Source: Geodermatophilus obscurus
GTDB lineage: Bacteria > Actinomycetota > Actinomycetes > Mycobacteriales > Geodermatophilaceae
Assembly: GCF_900143215.1 (NCBI RefSeq)
Contig: NZ_FRDM01000018.1
Span: forward strand, 1-64,000
Reading direction: 5' to 3'
DNA length: 64,000 nucleotides
Position 1 is the first letter of the stretch; the number at the start of each line of letters is the position of its first letter. Made by a program: the position numbers and the translations under genes. Shown here one piece after another: positions 52,469-61,469 of the stretch. Under the pieces are notes generated by a model that saw only the letters and a program-made list of their open reading frames with translations, did no database searches and had not been told where the DNA came from.

Positions 52469-53026
52469 TCAACGGCCCTCGTCGGCGAGCAGCGCGGCGA
52501 CGTCGGCCTCGCCGTTGCGGTACCGGCGGCCCAGCTCGGCGGCCAGCCCGTCCATGACCTGCTGCACGCCGCGGCGCCGTTCGGACAGCGACCCCTCGGC
52601 CGCGGCCAGCGCGCGGGCGGCCTGCTGCAGCTCGGCGTCGGACAGCGCGGGGACCGCGGACAGGTCGACTCCCGGGGTCAGGGACTTGACCCAGCTCTCG
52701 TAGTCCTCGGGTGCCGCCGGCTGCACCGTCTGGTGCCGGCCCAGGCCGTGCGCGGGACCGCGGCCCTTCTCGGCGAGGATCTCCGGCAGCAGGTCGACCA
52801 GCGAGCGGCCGTCGTGCTCGGCGCGGCGCTGCAGCTCGCGGCGCACGATGTCCAGCCGGCCCTGCAGCAGCCGCCGGGTGTAGGAGAGGTTGACCTCCTC
52901 CTGCTCGGCCTGGCGGCGCAACCGGCGGACGTCGGCCATCGGCCGCTGCACTGCGGCCTCGAGGAAGCCGGGGTCGAGCAGCGCGTCGACGGCGGCGCCG
53001 CCGGCGCGGGTCGGTTCGGGGGTCAC
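52469..53026 (-). CDS. rsiG: RsiG, c-di-GMP-dependent anti-sigma factor
   Basis: 185 residues from GTG 53026. Two copies of the c-di-GMP motif E-x3-S-x2-R-x3-Q-x3-D: Glu44/Ser48/Arg51/Gln55/Asp59 (EVNLSYTRRLLQGRLD) and Glu144/Ser148/Arg151/Gln155/Asp159. In Streptomyces RsiG with c-di-GMP holds sigma WhiG inactive. The WhiG partner is not in the window. Confidence 0.92.
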   Translation of the reverse strand: MTPEPTRAGGAAVDALLDPGFLEAAVQRPMADVRRLRRQAEQEEVNLSYTRRLLQGRLDIVRRELQRRAEHDGRSLVDLLPEILAEKGRGPAHGLGRHQTVQPAAPEDYESWVKSLTPGVDLSAVPALSDAELQQAARALAAAEGSLSERRRGVQQVMDGLAAELGRRYRNGEADVAALLADEGR

Positions 53027-53054
53027 GAGCGGGCCTCTCCGGTGGGTCGAGCGG

Positions 53055-54161
53055 TCACCGGGGGATCGTCCCAGACCGGACGGCCTGGACCCGTTCACGC
53101 GCCGCAGCGACCGTGTCGTCGAGGCCGGCCGGGGCGTCGTCGGGGTCGATCGCGGCGCGGGCGCCGGCCACGGTGAGCTCGGCGTCCATCGCCACCGACT
53201 GCTTCACCAGCGCCAGCGCCACGACGCCGAGCTCGTGGTGGCGGACGACGGAGCCGACCCGGCCGACGTCGCGCGCGCCGAGCTGCACCGGCGTCCCGGC
53301 CTCCGGGAGCTGCTCGGCCAGCCCGTCGAGGTGCAGCAGCACCAGCCGACGCGGTGCCCGGCCCAGGTTGTGCACCCGGGCCACGGTCTCCTGGCCGCGG
53401 TAGCAGCCCTTGGTCAGGTGGACGGCGCTGGTCAGCCAGCCGGTCTCGTTTGGGATGGTGCGGTGGTCGGTGTCGACGCCCAGGCGCGGACGGCGGGCCT
53501 CGACCCGCAGCGCCTCGTAGCCGTCCACCCCGACGGGCGCGGCCCCCGCGGCCAGCAGCGCGCCGGCGCGGGCCGCCAGCTCACCGCGCGGCACCAGCAG
53601 GTCGACGACGGGGGCACCGTCCCCGACCGGGGGCATGCGGCGCACCCACCCGCCGCCGTCCAGCGCGAGCACCGCGTACCGCGCGACAGGAACGGGCAGG
53701 CCGGCGGTGGCGAGCACGGCGTCGGCCCGGGGCCCGACCAGCGACAGCAGCGCCCAGGCGTCGGTCGCGAGCGCCGGCTCGACGCGGAGCAGGAACCGCA
53801 TCCGCTCCAGGTACGTCTGCAGCGCCGCGCCGGTCCCCGGCTCGACGTCGACCCAGGTGGTGCCGGCGATCTCGGCGAGGACCAGGTGGTGCTCGACGTG
53901 CCCGTTCGGGGAGAGCTCCAGGGCCTCGGCGCCGGTGCCGTCGCCGAGCTGCTCGAGGTGCTGGGTGAGCAGGCTGTGCAGCCAGGTCAGCCGGTCGGCA
54001 CCGGGGACGACGAGCACGTCGCGGTCGCTGCGGTCGACCAGGCCGGCGCCCTCGGCGAGCTCACGCTGCTCGCGGAGCGGGCTGCCGTAGTGCGCCGGGA
54101 CGGACCCGTCCTCCACCGGGACGGCACCGGGGCGCGACAGCAGGGGGCTGGGGGTGGACAT
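53055..54161 (-). CDS. ygfZ: YgfZ/GcvT-like folate-binding protein
   Basis: 368 residues. The YgfZ signature KGCYRGQETVARVHNLG is present, with GTTWVDVEPG and YEALRVEARRPRLG in the GcvT fold. Helps Fe-S cluster assembly or repair via folate. Overlaps the fur stop by TGATG. Confidence 0.9.
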   Translation of the reverse strand: MSTPSPLLSRPGAVPVEDGSVPAHYGSPLREQRELAEGAGLVDRSDRDVLVVPGADRLTWLHSLLTQHLEQLGDGTGAEALELSPNGHVEHHLVLAEIAGTTWVDVEPGTGAALQTYLERMRFLLRVEPALATDAWALLSLVGPRADAVLATAGLPVPVARYAVLALDGGGWVRRMPPVGDGAPVVDLLVPRGELAARAGALLAAGAAPVGVDGYEALRVEARRPRLGVDTDHRTIPNETGWLTSAVHLTKGCYRGQETVARVHNLGRAPRRLVLLHLDGLAEQLPEAGTPVQLGARDVGRVGSVVRHHELGVVALALVKQSVAMDAELTVAGARAAIDPDDAPAGLDDTVAAARERVQAVRSGTIPR

Positions 54162-54640
54162 CAGGACTCCGATCCGGGTCGTTCGCGACAGGCGCGGCAC
54201 GTCCCCGACAGCGCGACGTGCCCCACGTCCAGCTGGAAACCGAGGTCGGCCGCCAGACGTTCCGCGGCGCCGTCGAGGAGTGCCGGGTCGACCGAGGAGA
54301 TCTGCCCGCAGCCGGCGCAGACCACGTGCAGGTGCGGGCGCTCCGCGGCGTGGTAGACCGGCGCGCCCTTGCCGAGGTGGGTGTGCCACACCAGCCCGAG
54401 CCGCTCGAGCAGCTCGAGGTTGCGGTAGACCGTCGAGGTGTCCGGCGCCGCGCCGCCCGGGCCCGCCTCCTCGCGCAGCCGGGTGGCGATCTCCTCGGGG
54501 GTGGCGTGCGCGAGCGCGGCGACCGCGGCGAGCACCCGCTGGCGCTGCGTGGTCAGCCGCAGCCCGCGGGCGCGCAGGCGCTCGGCCAGCGGCTGGTTCC
54601 CCGTCGGTGGGGCGTCGGAGGGCGGGTGCGGGGCGGGCAC
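54161..54640 (-). CDS. Fur-family metal-dependent repressor
   Basis: 159 residues. Winged helix (LRARGLRLTTQRQRVLAAVA, DTSTVYRNLELLERLGLV) and metal domain with HLHVVCAGCG and CRACRE (structural zinc). Subtype (Fur, Zur or PerR) is not decided by sequence. TAGGCT 7 bases before GTG: leaderless. Confidence 0.9.
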   Translation of the reverse strand: MPAPHPPSDAPPTGNQPLAERLRARGLRLTTQRQRVLAAVAALAHATPEEIATRLREEAGPGGAAPDTSTVYRNLELLERLGLVWHTHLGKGAPVYHAAERPHLHVVCAGCGQISSVDPALLDGAAERLAADLGFQLDVGHVALSGTCRACRERPGSES

Positions 54641-54817
54641 GCCGTCCAGCCTAGGTCCGTGTCGGACGCGCACCTGTCGACGGAGACGCGGGCAGGGAGA
54701 CCGTCCGCCCGGTCGGGAGGCCATCGGAGCCGGGGTCCGCGTGTCGTGACCGCCGAGCAACCATCGAGGGAGGCCGCCCGCGAGCCGATCCGCCCGCGCG
54801 ATGCGTCGGGCCTGCGG
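54641..54817. other. Gap between fur and GGDEF genes
   Basis: 177 bases without a gene. It holds the fur -10 box (54648-54653). Nothing else is seen. Confidence 0.3.
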
Positions 54818-55864
54818 TCAGGGGGCGAGCACCGCGCGGTCACGGCCGGAGCGTTTGGCCCCGTACAGGGCGGCGTCAGCGGCGGCATAGAGGCCGCGCA
54901 GGTCGTTGGCGTGCCGCGGCGCATGGGCGACGCCCACGCTGATCGACAGCGCGAGCCAGGTGCCGTCGGGCAGGCGCAGCGGGGTGGCGCGGACGGCCTC
55001 GACGAGCTGCTCGGCACGAGCGGCCGCATCCTGCGCGGTGCAGCCGCGCAGCAGCACGGCCAGCTCGTCGCCGCCCAGCCGGGCGAGCACGGGGTCCCCG
55101 GAGCGCGCGTGCGTGCGCAGCACCCCGGCCAGGTGCACCAGCGCGTCGTCGCCGACGGGGTGGCCGTGCACGTCGTTGATCGACTTGAACGTGTCGACGT
55201 CGAGCAGGATCAGCGCGGTGCCGGCATCCGAGCCGTCGCGCGACCAGGGCGGCGCCAGTGCCGCGGCGAGCGCGTCGTCGAGCACCCGCCGGCTGACCAG
55301 ACCGGTGAGGGAGTCCAGGCCCGCCTGCCGCTGGAGAGCTGAGACCAGCCGCGCCATCCGGTTCATGACCTGGACGAGCAGGACGGCGGTCGAGCCGAGC
55401 ACGGCGGCGACGAAGACCGCGGCCACCGCCGCGGCCCGAGGCGCCTCCACCACCGCGAGCACCGCCGTGTCGGCGGCCACGGCCAGCACCGTCACGACCG
55501 TGGCGGCCGGCCCGCGCAGCTGCGAGCCGGCGTAGAGCACGCACAGCCCGAACATCGGGTGGGCCAGGGCGATCTCCTCGGGCAGCGCCAGGGCCACCAC
55601 CGCGATGGCGCCCACGCCGGCGATCGGGCACAGCCCCCACGCGCCCCAGCGGGTCAACCGGGCGGCGGGCACCAGGTGCAGCACTGCGGCCCAGGTCAGC
55701 AGCGCAGCGACCAGCGCGGCCGCGACCGCGTACCCGGTGCCGGCGATCGGCTGCGGGGCCACGGCGGCGTAGGCGGCGACCAGGCCGGCCGAGATCGCGA
55801 ACAACGCGCTCAGCGCACGGCCGGCGAAGACCTCGTCCCGCGGGCGGAGCCACAGCGTGTTCAC
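54818..55864 (-). CDS. Membrane GGDEF diguanylate cyclase
   Basis: 348 residues. About six N-terminal helices (residues 15-165) and a C-terminal GGDEF domain with LILLDVDTFKSINDVHGHPV and signature RLGGDELAVLL (264-268, GGDEL). RSGD (254-257) resembles an I-site but sits six rather than five residues before the signature. Likely makes c-di-GMP. GTG has GGAGGGTGC upstream. Confidence 0.92.
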   Translation of the reverse strand: MNTLWLRPRDEVFAGRALSALFAISAGLVAAYAAVAPQPIAGTGYAVAAALVAALLTWAAVLHLVPAARLTRWGAWGLCPIAGVGAIAVVALALPEEIALAHPMFGLCVLYAGSQLRGPAATVVTVLAVAADTAVLAVVEAPRAAAVAAVFVAAVLGSTAVLLVQVMNRMARLVSALQRQAGLDSLTGLVSRRVLDDALAAALAPPWSRDGSDAGTALILLDVDTFKSINDVHGHPVGDDALVHLAGVLRTHARSGDPVLARLGGDELAVLLRGCTAQDAAARAEQLVEAVRATPLRLPDGTWLALSISVGVAHAPRHANDLRGLYAAADAALYGAKRSGRDRAVLAP

Positions 55865-56380
55865 GCACCCTCCATCGGTCGCCCGGGTACCGCGCCCGAC
55901 GGTCCGCCGTCCGCACGTCACCCGACCGGGTGGTCCGGGTTCGAGGGGCTGCGGGTGTGGCCGCCTGCCAGTGCGGGGCTGAGCCCGCTGAGTTGCCCCT
56001 GTGCCGAGCCGCGGCCGGCAGACCAACCGGACCATGCCTCGGCCGGCACTCGACGACAGACCTGGAGAGGGCGAACAGCACCTGACCCGACCACCTGGCC
56101 GCTCGCGACGAGCCGTCCGGTTGCGGAACCCGCTACGGCGACGCACCGAAGGCCGCCTGGGAAGTCACCGTCCACCGTTCCGCAGAGGATTCGATCAGCG
56201 GAACCGGCCGCACCTGAGGTCAGGGGGCAGGTCGGGCGGGCCCAGCGGGCGTGAGCGATGAGGAAGCGCTGGACCTCCTGGACGGCCTCCGCTGGGGGAC
56301 CATGACGGCGGCTGTCGCAACCACCCTGATCGGGACCCTCGCGAAGAGCGCGAGGGCGGCCAGTCCACGACGGAGGGCAC
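55865..56380. other. Long region without a recognisable gene
   Basis: 516 bases of lower coding character. Frames on both strands give only low-complexity translations; a degraded regulator cannot be excluded. The only firm site is GGAGG before ATG 56381. Confidence 0.4.
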
Positions 56381-57568
56381 ATGGGACAGGCTGCTGTCGT
56401 CGGGGCCGGTGTCGCGGGCCTGGCCTCGGCCATCTCACTTGCCCGGATCGGGTGGCAGGTCACGGTGCTGGAGCGGTCGCCGGAGCTCGGTGAGGTCGGG
56501 GCAGGCCTCGCCATGACCCCCAACGCCGTGGCCGCGTTCCGCGGGCTCGGCTCCGGGGACGACGACGTCGCCGCGCTCGGGTACCCGACCTGGGCGGGCG
56601 GCATCCGGGACCTGGAGGGCCGGCCGATCCTCGCCCTCCCGGACACCCCCGTCATGCGCCGGCCGGCGGGGCTCATCGGAGTGCACCGCCGCCGTCTGCA
56701 CGCCGCGCTGCACCGACGGGCCCTGGCCTGCGGCGTCGGGATCGTCGCCGGCACCCCCGTGACCACCGTGGATCCGGGCGAGCCGGAGGGGGCGCCCGCC
56801 GTTGTCGAGGGACGGGAGGCGGACATCGTCATCGGCGCCGACGGCATGCGCAGTGCCGTGCGAGCGGTGCTGTTCCCGGCGAGCCGCCCGGTCTACAGCG
56901 GGTTCTCGAGCTGGCGGGGCATCGCGCCCGGGGCCCACGGGTCCACGGCGCTGCAGCAGTACTGGGGCCCGCACGCGGAGTTCGGCATCGTGCGCGTCGC
57001 CGATGACGAGACGTACTGGTACGGATACGTCGCCATGCCCGAGCGCACGGTGATCCCCGACGAACTCGGTGCGGCCCGGGAGCGGTTCGCGGGCTGGGCG
57101 AGCCCGGTGCAGGAGGCGATGGCCGCGACGCCGCCCGAGGCGGTCCTGCGGCACGACGTGCACCATCTGCCCGGTGGGCTGCCGCGCTACACGACCGGGC
57201 GGGTCGTCATGGTCGGCGACGCCGCCCACGGCACCCTCCCGACGATGGGACAAGGAGCCGCGACAGCGCTGGAGGACGGTCTGTGCGTGGGCCTCCTCGT
57301 CGGCGCCCCCGTCGCAGCAGGCGGGCGGCTGGCCCCCGCCCTGGACGGTTTCGACGCCACCCGCAGGCCCCGATGCCGCGACCTGGCCCGGGCCTCGGTT
57401 GCATCGGGCCGCTTCGGATCCCACCTCGGCGGCGGCTGGCGCCAGACGTTGCGGAACAGCGTCATGCGCCTGACACCGGCCGGCGCCATCACGCGCGGGT
57501 CCCGTGCCGTGATGGGCTGGACCCCACCCGAGCCCGCATCACCGGTCCTGGGAACGCCGGCCCGCTGA
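56381..57568 (+). CDS. FAD-dependent monooxygenase
   Basis: 395 residues. FAD motifs AAVVGAGVAGLASAISLARI, GADGMRSAVRAVLFP (DG motif), GRVVMVGDAAHGTLPTMGQG. Aromatic hydroxylase family. More A/T in third positions (gga, gct, tca, ctt, gca) than neighbours, and flanked by poorly coding sequence, so it may be acquired. No regulator next to it. Confidence 0.85.
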   Translation: MGQAAVVGAGVAGLASAISLARIGWQVTVLERSPELGEVGAGLAMTPNAVAAFRGLGSGDDDVAALGYPTWAGGIRDLEGRPILALPDTPVMRRPAGLIGVHRRRLHAALHRRALACGVGIVAGTPVTTVDPGEPEGAPAVVEGREADIVIGADGMRSAVRAVLFPASRPVYSGFSSWRGIAPGAHGSTALQQYWGPHAEFGIVRVADDETYWYGYVAMPERTVIPDELGAARERFAGWASPVQEAMAATPPEAVLRHDVHHLPGGLPRYTTGRVVMVGDAAHGTLPTMGQGAATALEDGLCVGLLVGAPVAAGGRLAPALDGFDATRRPRCRDLARASVASGRFGSHLGGGWRQTLRNSVMRLTPAGAITRGSRAVMGWTPPEPASPVLGTPAR

Positions 57569-57731
57569 GGGACCTGCCTCGCCCTCGACCCCGCGGCGGC
57601 CCGGCCGCTGCGGATCAGCGGCACCGTCACCACGGCGAGAAGACCTTCGGGCAATCACCGACGGCCTCGACCGTGGCCCACCCGTTGACATCTCGACGCA
57701 GTCGAGCGGCCCCACCTCGGGACGAGGCTCG
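57569..57731. terminator. Convergent gap with hairpin
   Basis: GCCGCTG CGGAT CAGCGGC (57604-57622) is a 7-base-pair hairpin 3' of the monooxygenase. The rest shows nothing. Confidence 0.4.
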
Positions 57732-58631
57732 TCAGACGCACTCTGCGGCCCGGGCGAGGGAGCCCAGACCGGCGAGCAGGTCGGCGTAGTCGGCCACCGG
57801 GACGCCGTCCACCGTGGCGCCGGGCAGCCCGGTGACACCGTCGATGGCGCCGGCCGACGTGGCGGCCCCGAGCACCCGGCCGTCGACCTGCGGGTCCAGC
57901 AGCCCGGTGAGGGCGTCGCGGTGCCCGGGGACGAGCCGGGCGAGGCCGGCGACCAGCCCGGCGCAGCCCCAGTTGGAGGTGCCGGCGACGACGAGGGCGC
58001 CGACGGGCACCCGGCAGGCGATCCGGTCGCCGTGCGCGATGCACGCGGCGACGACGTCGGCGGGCACGTTGCCCATGCCGATCTCGTTGCCGCCGTCGCC
58101 CACCGCCCCGGTGACCAGGCCCGGCAGCGCGAACGCCGCGTGCAGCGGGGCGGTGGAGCCGGTGACGTCGAACCCGCGCATCGTCAGCACCCGCCCGTCC
58201 GCAGCCGGCCCCAGCCGCTCCACCGCGACCAGGTGCGAGAGGCCGAGCGCGGCCACCCGCGCCCGGACCTGCTCCTCGTCCGCGGACACCGGCAGCACGT
58301 CCAGGCGCCCGGCGCCGAGCACCTCCAGACAGGCGGCGGTCACCTGCGCGCACGGCTCGTCGGTGAGCACCACCGGCTCGGCGCCGAGCACGGCCAGCGC
58401 GGCGGCAAGGACGGCGGTGCCCACCGGACCATCGGTCTCGGCCGCGGGCGTGGGCGCCCAGGCGATGTGCACGCCCGTCACCAGGCCGACGCGGCTGCCG
58501 GCGCGACCGGCGGCGGCGAGCTCCCCGGCCAGCTGGTCGAACTGCCCGGGGACGGCGGCGGCCAGCCCGGTGACGTCGCGGGCGCCGGGGCGCAGCAGCG
58601 CCCGTTCGACGTCCGCGAGCCGGCCGCTCAC
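57732..58631 (-). CDS. D-glutamate cyclase-like protein (DUF4392)
   Basis: 299 residues. Signature AVGDGGNEIGMGN (178-188) and ADGRVLTMRGFDVT match DUF4392 / D-glutamate cyclase, which turns D-glutamate into 5-oxo-D-proline. GTG overlaps the murL stop by GTGA, so it is made together with MurL. In this operon it may remove free D-glutamate. Confidence 0.87.
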   Translation of the reverse strand: MSGRLADVERALLRPGARDVTGLAAAVPGQFDQLAGELAAAGRAGSRVGLVTGVHIAWAPTPAAETDGPVGTAVLAAALAVLGAEPVVLTDEPCAQVTAACLEVLGAGRLDVLPVSADEEQVRARVAALGLSHLVAVERLGPAADGRVLTMRGFDVTGSTAPLHAAFALPGLVTGAVGDGGNEIGMGNVPADVVAACIAHGDRIACRVPVGALVVAGTSNWGCAGLVAGLARLVPGHRDALTGLLDPQVDGRVLGAATSAGAIDGVTGLPGATVDGVPVADYADLLAGLGSLARAAECV

Positions 58632-59965
58632 GCCACCGGCGGGCGGGCCTCCGCGACCACCCGCTGCAGGGAGGCGAGGTACCGGTCGGGCACCGAGTGG
58701 TCACCGCGCGGCGGCAGGAAGCCCTCGACGGTGGCGCCGGTGACGGCGGCGAAGGCGGCCGCCTCCTCGCCGAGCGCACGGACGACGGTGTGCTCACCCC
58801 AGGCGGTGCTGCGCGCCAGGTGGGCCATCGCGGCGGCGCTCTCGGCCCGCTCCCCCACGCAGTCGAACGGCTTGTCCGTGGCCCACAGCCGCCGGAAGCC
58901 GTCGGCCAGCGAGACGTCGGCCAGGGGGTCGCCGCCGAACATCGCGCGGGCCTCCCCCGGGGTCAGGAAGACCGCGAAGCAGAGGAAGGTGAACAGGCAC
59001 TTGTCGCAGTGCAGGCACCAGCGCTGCGTGGCCTCACCGCCCATGTGCGCCTGCGTGTAGCTGCGGTTGCAGCTGAGGATCTCGCCGCGCAGGTCCGGCA
59101 GGGCCGCCACCGCGCCCACCGTCGCCAGCTCCGAGAGCTGCCGCGTCAGGCTGAAGTAGCCGACGCCCACCTCCGCCGCGGCGGCGGCGAACAGCCGCTC
59201 GAACTCGTAGGACTTCGAGTACTGGTGGTTCACCCGCGCGCCGTTGACCGTCAGCGTCTCCTCGTCGGCGGAGCGCTCGTTGGCGAAGACCACCGGGTCG
59301 AACCCGCCGAGGACGGCGACCAGGGTGGAGATCGCCGAGTTGATCGCGGTGACCGGCACGTGCCCGTTCAGTCCTCCGCCCCGCGTGCGCTCGCCGAGCA
59401 GCGGGTCCAGCCGGCGGCGGACGCCGATCAGCGGGACCCCGGCGGCGCGGGCCACGTCGCGCTGGGCGTCGGTCGGGTTGACCGCCAGCGCGGTGGCCGG
59501 GGTGACGACGACCAGCGCCAGCGCGGAGTCCTTGCCGCCGCCGACCGGCAGCAGCGCCCGGCGTCCGCCGCCTTCCACCGGCGCCGGCAGGTCGTCGGTG
59601 GTCTCCAGGTCGAAGGCGACCTCGTGCGGCACCGGCAGCCGGTTGACCGCGGCGAACTCGCCCAGCCCGTGCGTGTACGCGGCCTCGGCGACGGCGGCCT
59701 GCGCCTTGGTCACCGGCCGCTCGACGACGACCCGGCCCGGCGCCCGCAGCTTGTAGTAGCTGGTGCCCATGACCAGGTGGACCAGGTCCAGCGCGGCGTC
59801 CACCCGCGCCGGGTCGGCCCCGCCGAGCAGTTCGGTGTCGAGGGTGAGCCGCTCGGTGAACTCGTCGCCGGCCAGCCGGTAGGTGAACGCGGCCTCGCCG
59901 GTGGCGAGGTCGAGCGAGCGGCCGGCGACGACGAAGGCGTCGGACACGCCCCGTCCCTCAGACAC
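58628..59965 (-). CDS. murL: MurL, UDP-MurNAc-L-Ala-L-Glu epimerase
   Basis: 445 residues from GTG 59965 (GGAG six bases upstream); GTG 59947 is an alternative. PP-loop-like LLPVGGGKDSALAL (140-147) and a Cys cluster WCLHCDKCLF (Cys317, Cys320, Cys323). In Xanthomonas oryzae MurL epimerises the L-Glu placed by MurD2 to D-Glu, using ATP. Gene order murD2-murL supports the call. Confidence 0.85.
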   Translation of the reverse strand: MSEGRGVSDAFVVAGRSLDLATGEAAFTYRLAGDEFTERLTLDTELLGGADPARVDAALDLVHLVMGTSYYKLRAPGRVVVERPVTKAQAAVAEAAYTHGLGEFAAVNRLPVPHEVAFDLETTDDLPAPVEGGGRRALLPVGGGKDSALALVVVTPATALAVNPTDAQRDVARAAGVPLIGVRRRLDPLLGERTRGGGLNGHVPVTAINSAISTLVAVLGGFDPVVFANERSADEETLTVNGARVNHQYSKSYEFERLFAAAAAEVGVGYFSLTRQLSELATVGAVAALPDLRGEILSCNRSYTQAHMGGEATQRWCLHCDKCLFTFLCFAVFLTPGEARAMFGGDPLADVSLADGFRRLWATDKPFDCVGERAESAAAMAHLARSTAWGEHTVVRALGEEAAAFAAVTGATVEGFLPPRGDHSVPDRYLASLQRVVAEARPPVA

Positions 59966-61301
59966 GCGACGCTCCGGCGTCGAGGAGGATCTGCTCATAG
60001 GTGCGTGCCAACTCCTCGTAGTTGCGGAAGCGGTTGTAGCTGGGCGCGCCCGGCGACAGCAGCACCAGGCCGCCCGGCCGGGCGGTGCTCAGCGCCTCGG
60101 CGACGGCATCGGCCAGCGAGGCGGTCTCGGTGACCGGCGCGTCGACGCCCGCGGCGGCCGCGGCTGCGCGGATGTCGGCGGCGAACCGGGCGCCGGTGTC
60201 CGGGATCGTCAGCACCTGCACCCCGCCGTCGCGGGCGACGACCGCCGCGGCCAGGTCGGTGTAGTCCAGCCCGCGGTCCTGCCCCCCGGCGATGAGCGTG
60301 ACCTGCTGCCCGGTGAAGGCGTCGATGGCGGCGCGCACCGACACCGGGGTGGTGCTCAGCGCGTCGTCGACGAACGTGACGCCGTTCCGCGTGGCCACCG
60401 GGGAGAGCCGGTGCGGCAGTGCGCGGAAGTCGGCGACGGCGGCACGGACGGCGTCGGCGGACCGCTCGAGGTCCACGCCCATCCGCACGCAGGCGGCCAG
60501 CGCGACGTGCACGTTGGCGACGTTGTGCACGCCGGCGAGCCGCTCGGGCCGGAAGCCGTCCAGCCGCGCCTCCGGGACGACGTCGGCCGGGTCGACCAGC
60601 ACCGCCGGGTCGAGGTGCTGCTCGGCGACCGGCCGGGCCTGCGCGCTGACGACCACCGAAGCCGGCCCGCAGCCGGCGAAGACGTGGAGCTTGTCGCGGT
60701 AGTACGTCGCCACGTCGCCATGCCAGTCCAGGTGCTCGGGGGCCAGCGAGGTCACCGCGCCCCAGCCGGACCAGCCCTCGACCGCGGCGGCCTGGTAGCT
60801 GGAGACCTCGACGACCAGCGAGGTGCGGTGGGTGGGGGGTGCATCGGCGACGACCTCGTCCAGCAGGACGTCGAGCAGCGGGGTGCCGATGTTGCCCGCG
60901 TGCACCGCAGGGCGGCCGGCGGCGCCGAGCACCGCGGCCGCCAGCGCGCTGGTCGTGCTCTTCCCCTTGGTACCGGTGACGCAGAGCGTCGGGACGTCGC
61001 GGGCGGCGAACTCGGCCAGGGCCACGCCGGTGCCGGAGGTGAGGGAGGTCCGGGCGGCCAGCGCGCGGGCGTCCTCGCGGTAGGGGCTGATCCCCGGTGA
61101 ACGGAACACCACGTCGCAGCCGGCGAGCGCGGCGACGTCCGCGCCGGTCTGCACACCCGGCGGCAGGTCCGTCGGGGGGACGGCGTCGACGACCACGACC
61201 TCCGCCGCACCGGCGGTCAGCGCGGCGCGCACCGCGGCCCGTCCCTCGCGGCCGTGACCCCAGACGCCGACCCGGCGCCCGGCCAGCTCGGCGAGTCTCA
61301 C
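59958..61301 (-). CDS. murD2: MurD2, UDP-MurNAc-L-Ala--L-Glu ligase
   Basis: 447 residues, Mur ligase: [19 protein letters not shown]-loop [18 protein letters not shown] (110-117), [32 protein letters not shown]. Adds L-Glu rather than D-Glu when paired with MurL. GTG 61301 has only a weak site, but overlaps the stop of a leaderless upstream ORF. Confidence 0.85.
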   Translation of the reverse strand: MRLAELAGRRVGVWGHGREGRAAVRAALTAGAAEVVVVDAVPPTDLPPGVQTGADVAALAGCDVVFRSPGISPYREDARALAARTSLTSGTGVALAEFAARDVPTLCVTGTKGKSTTSALAAAVLGAAGRPAVHAGNIGTPLLDVLLDEVVADAPPTHRTSLVVEVSSYQAAAVEGWSGWGAVTSLAPEHLDWHGDVATYYRDKLHVFAGCGPASVVVSAQARPVAEQHLDPAVLVDPADVVPEARLDGFRPERLAGVHNVANVHVALAACVRMGVDLERSADAVRAAVADFRALPHRLSPVATRNGVTFVDDALSTTPVSVRAAIDAFTGQQVTLIAGGQDRGLDYTDLAAAVVARDGGVQVLTIPDTGARFAADIRAAAAAAGVDAPVTETASLADAVAEALSTARPGGLVLLSPGAPSYNRFRNYEELARTYEQILLDAGASRV

Positions 61302-61352
61302 CGGCCGTTCCCGGACGGCCGTGCGCAGCGGTGGGTCACGGCGCCCACTGTA
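61298..61352 (-). promoter_or_regulatory. murD2 promoter and leaderless 13-codon upstream ORF
   Basis: -10 TACAGT (61347-61352), 7 bases, then GTG 61339, which encodes [13 protein letters not shown] and ends in TGA overlapping the murD2 GTG as GTGA. If real, murD2 is translated by coupling. Confidence 0.4.
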
Positions 61353-61469
61353 CGGAGCGGGGGCCCCGGGGACGGCGTACACGGCGGGTCGCCGGTAGGG
61401 TCCCCAGGCAGGTGCGCCGGGAAGTCTGGTCGGCAGTTCCCCCGCCGACCCCGTCACCTGGAGCCGCTC

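Noticed and set aside
51447-52472. Asparaginase starting at TTG 52472
   Set aside because: The added 27 residues are translated palindromic element; GTG 52391 has a ribosome binding site and gives the family N-terminus.
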